Assembly: GCA_044450785.1 (NCBI GenBank)
Contig: JBIOJM010000219.1
Location: forward strand, 1-17,201
From: JBIOJM01 sp044450785
Lineage (GTDB): Bacteria; Planctomycetota; Planctomycetia; Isosphaerales; Isosphaeraceae
Length of the DNA: 17,201 nucleotides
Direction: 5' to 3'
The position numbers and the translations under genes were made by a program. Each line of letters opens with the position of its first letter. Position 1 is the stretch's first letter. Below, one piece after another: positions 15,808 through 17,201 of this stretch. The notes under the pieces are model-generated. The model was not told the origin of the DNA. It did not search any database and was given only the letters and a program-made list of their open reading frames with translations.

Positions 15808-16797
15808 TCAGATGATATCCGCGAATGTATCTTCAACTCGCCGGAAATAGAAGCAGCCGACGAAGAACGCGAGCAGGGAGAAGACCGAGGAGGTCGCCAG
15901 GTCCGCCCAGGGGATCGGCCCGCCCAGCACCGCCGCCCGGAATGCACCGATCAGCCCGGTGATCGGATTGAGGGCCAGCGCAGCCCGGACCGCGGGGCTG
16001 AGGGGGCGCTTGCCAGCCTCTCCGGCATCGGGAGGCCGACTCGTCGGGGCGCCGGCCGGTGGAGAAGCCAGGCGACTCGCCACCACGGGGGACTCGTCGG
16101 CGACCTGCATGTAGACCGAGGGGGTGGCGAACATCCAGACCTGGACCAGGAACGGGATGACGTAGCGGAAGTCGCGATACGCCACGTTCAGGGCCGCGAG
16201 CAAGGTCCCGACCCCCAGCGCCGCCAGCAAGATCGACCCGAAGATGGCAGGCACGAGCAGGAGCCCCCAACCGGGAGGAACCCGGTAGTACACCATCATG
16301 GCGATGAGCAAACCGAAGGCGATCAGGAAATCCACGATCGCCGCCCCCACCGCCGCGAAGGGGACCGCCAGCCTGGGAAAGTAGATTTTGGTGATCAGCC
16401 GTTCGGATCCCACGACGCTGTTACCCGCGGTGGCGATGGCCGTCGCGAAGAAGGTCCAGGGGAGCAGGCCGGCGTAGGCGAACAGCGGATAGGGCAGATC
16501 GCCGGACGAGACACCAGCCATGCGGCCGAAGAAGATGGTGAACACCACCATCATCAAAAGCGGCTGAAGGATGGCCCAAGCAGCGCCCAGGACTGTCTGC
16601 TTGTAGCGGACCTTCACGTCCCGCCAGGTCAAGAAATAGACCAGTTCACGAAACTTCCAGAGCTCCCGGACGTTGATCAGTTGCCAGCCCTGCGGGGGAC
16701 GGATCATTGTCACGCAGGGATTCAGAGCGGTCGCCGGCGACGAGTCGTCAGCAACACTGCTTAACCGTGTTTCAACCTGGGGATTCAAAATCGTCAT
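15808..16797 (-). CDS. wzm: ABC-2 type polysaccharide exporter permease (Wzm type)
   Basis: 329 residues from the ATG at 16797; a TTG at 16821 is possible but has no ribosome-binding site. After a variable 30-residue leader comes IRPPQGWQLINVRELWKFRELVYFLTWRD (amphipathic entry), then VRYKQTVLGAAWAILQPLLMM, the hallmark of ABC-2 polysaccharide and teichoic-acid permeases. About six membrane helices follow (roughly 70-92, 105-125, 145-170, 178-204, 212-230, 300-318). It forms the inner-membrane channel through which the Wzt ATPase drives the lipid-linked glycan. An unusual feature is a hydrophilic Pro/Ala/Ser-rich segment of about 40 residues (233-272) before LALNPITGLIGAFR, where relatives usually have a short loop. 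The gene is 14 bases upstream of wzt and ends in the conserved RRVEDTFADII tail. Confidence 0.94.
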   Translation of the reverse strand: MTILNPQVETRLSSVADDSSPATALNPCVTMIRPPQGWQLINVRELWKFRELVYFLTWRDVKVRYKQTVLGAAWAILQPLLMMVVFTIFFGRMAGVSSGDLPYPLFAYAGLLPWTFFATAIATAGNSVVGSERLITKIYFPRLAVPFAAVGAAIVDFLIAFGLLIAMMVYYRVPPGWGLLLVPAIFGSILLAALGVGTLLAALNVAYRDFRYVIPFLVQVWMFATPSVYMQVADESPVVASRLASPPAGAPTSRPPDAGEAGKRPLSPAVRAALALNPITGLIGAFRAAVLGGPIPWADLATSSVFSLLAFFVGCFYFRRVEDTFADII

Positions 16798-16821
16798 GGA
16801 ACCATGCTGTAACGGCTTCAA

Positions 16822-16930
16822 ACGGATCAGCCAAGGGTAGCCGGGAATCGCACTCGACCGTAAGTCGCAGATCTCGCCCAGTTCGGACTATCTATTTTCA
16901 TTAGTGTTTTAAAAATATATAGATGTCATA
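16822..16930 (-). promoter_or_regulatory. Possible promoter and leader upstream of the exporter genes
   Basis: The minus-strand sequence here is AT-rich, unlike its surroundings. ATGACA (16924-16929) is followed after 18 bases by ACTAAT (16900-16905), a loose sigma-70 pattern that would start a transcript near 16893, about 95 bases before the permease ATG. It overlaps the 3' end of the previous gene. No operator or riboswitch-like fold was seen. The match is weak, and AT-rich 3' ends give such patterns by chance. Confidence 0.2.
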
Positions 16931-17201
16931 AGAATAATAGTCGAGGCGCGTTTTTGAGATCACTGTCTCCCAGGCGCAATTCCTTCCGAGCCACTCGCGC
17001 AATTCGTCGGCCAATCCTGAACGGCCGCTCGTGACGACGATCCAGAGCCGCCCGGGAACACTGGCAAAACGGGTGATTTCACGCAAGCGCAAGTGATCAT
17101 CGACCGAGAGGGCCAAGACGTCGGGCTTGTTTAAAGTATAATACTTAAATAGCCCGGCTGACACGGAAGCGACCCGATCTCCCGGCTGGAAGTGATCCTC
17201 G
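16901..17201 (-). CDS. C-terminal fragment of a membrane protein, possibly a GT39-like glycosyltransferase (start outside window)
   Basis: The frame runs from the stop TAA at 16901 through the right edge without interruption; 99 residues are visible, so the GTG at 17164 is internal. The segment reads PGDRVASVSAGLFKYYTLNKPDVLAL, then LRLREITRFASVPGRLWIVVTSGR and finally DYYSYDIYIFLKH. A PGDxV...YY...KP strand pattern followed by a switch to Trp-Ile-Val-Val is typical of the soluble C-terminal domain of ArnT/GT39-type membrane glycosyltransferases and related Wzy-like proteins. Because all the membrane helices and the catalytic Asp would lie upstream, the assignment is tentative. It ends about 100 bases before the permease ATG. 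The last 40 codons are AT-rich compared with neighbouring genes. Confidence 0.55.
   Translation of the reverse strand, partial: EDHFQPGDRVASVSAGLFKYYTLNKPDVLALSVDDHLRLREITRFASVPGRLWIVVTSGRSGLADELREWLGRNCAWETVISKTRLDYYSYDIYIFLKH

Noticed and set aside
15793..16764. 323-codon open frame on the plus strand
   Set aside because: It is antisense to the permease; its product is a Gln/Arg/Asp/Gly-rich low-complexity chain.
1..17201. CRISPR array, tRNA, rRNA, insertion sequence or phage genes
   Set aside because: No regularly spaced direct repeats, no cloverleaf-like sequence recognised by eye, no transposase or integrase motif and no terminal inverted repeats with target duplications were seen. A covariance-model search could not be run.

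Overview
The window is a GC-rich, tightly packed polysaccharide (exopolysaccharide, capsule or O-antigen type) assembly and export locus. Protein style (ABC-2 permease with the RPPQGW...REL start, GT2 enzymes with flanking membrane helices, Arg/Pro-rich loops, beta-helix/Ig surface protein) suggests a planctomycete, perhaps of the Isosphaeraceae. That assignment is inference from style, not from a marker gene. No rRNA, tRNA, CRISPR array, transposase or phage gene was seen.

Layout. The left end (1-1661, + strand) is the 3' part of a large secreted protein with a parallel beta-helix and one Ig-like domain. It converges with everything else across a short gap holding a compact, probably two-way terminator (about 1709-1736). 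From 1736 to the right edge every gene lies on the minus strand and reads right to left. In transcription order: the C-terminal end of a membrane protein, possibly a GT39-like glycosyltransferase (16901-edge); ABC-2 permease Wzm (15808-16797); ABC ATPase Wzt with a C-terminal glycan-recognition domain (14516-15793); SAM methyltransferase (13746-14519); UDP-GlcNAc 2-epimerase WecB (12676-13749); GT4 (11379-12641); a truncated acyltransferase (10990-11382); GT4 (9628-10893); FkbM methyltransferase (8834-9634); a small unknown ORF (8582-8827); GT4 (7332-8498); membrane GT2 (6109-7335); asparagine-synthase-type amidotransferase (4220-6106); membrane GT2 (3060-4208); GT4 (1736-2935). Several junctions are 4-base ATGA or TTGA overlaps, so the block probably behaves as one long operon. 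No gene-free stretch exceeds about 100 bases.

How it fits together (inference). WecB supplies UDP-ManNAc. The four GT4 and two GT2 enzymes build the glycan. The amidotransferase and two methyltransferases decorate or cap it. Wzt's C-terminal domain recognises the finished chain, and Wzm/Wzt move it across the inner membrane. No initiating sugar-phosphate transferase, flippase/polymerase pair or outer-membrane exporter is visible, so the locus probably continues beyond the window.

I did not find a clearly new biological system. The points most worth a second look are the acyltransferase reduced to its N-terminal part, the 81-codon ORF that resembles the tail of a methyltransferase, the long hydrophilic insertion in the Wzm periplasmic loop, and C8 tracts inside two GT4 genes.
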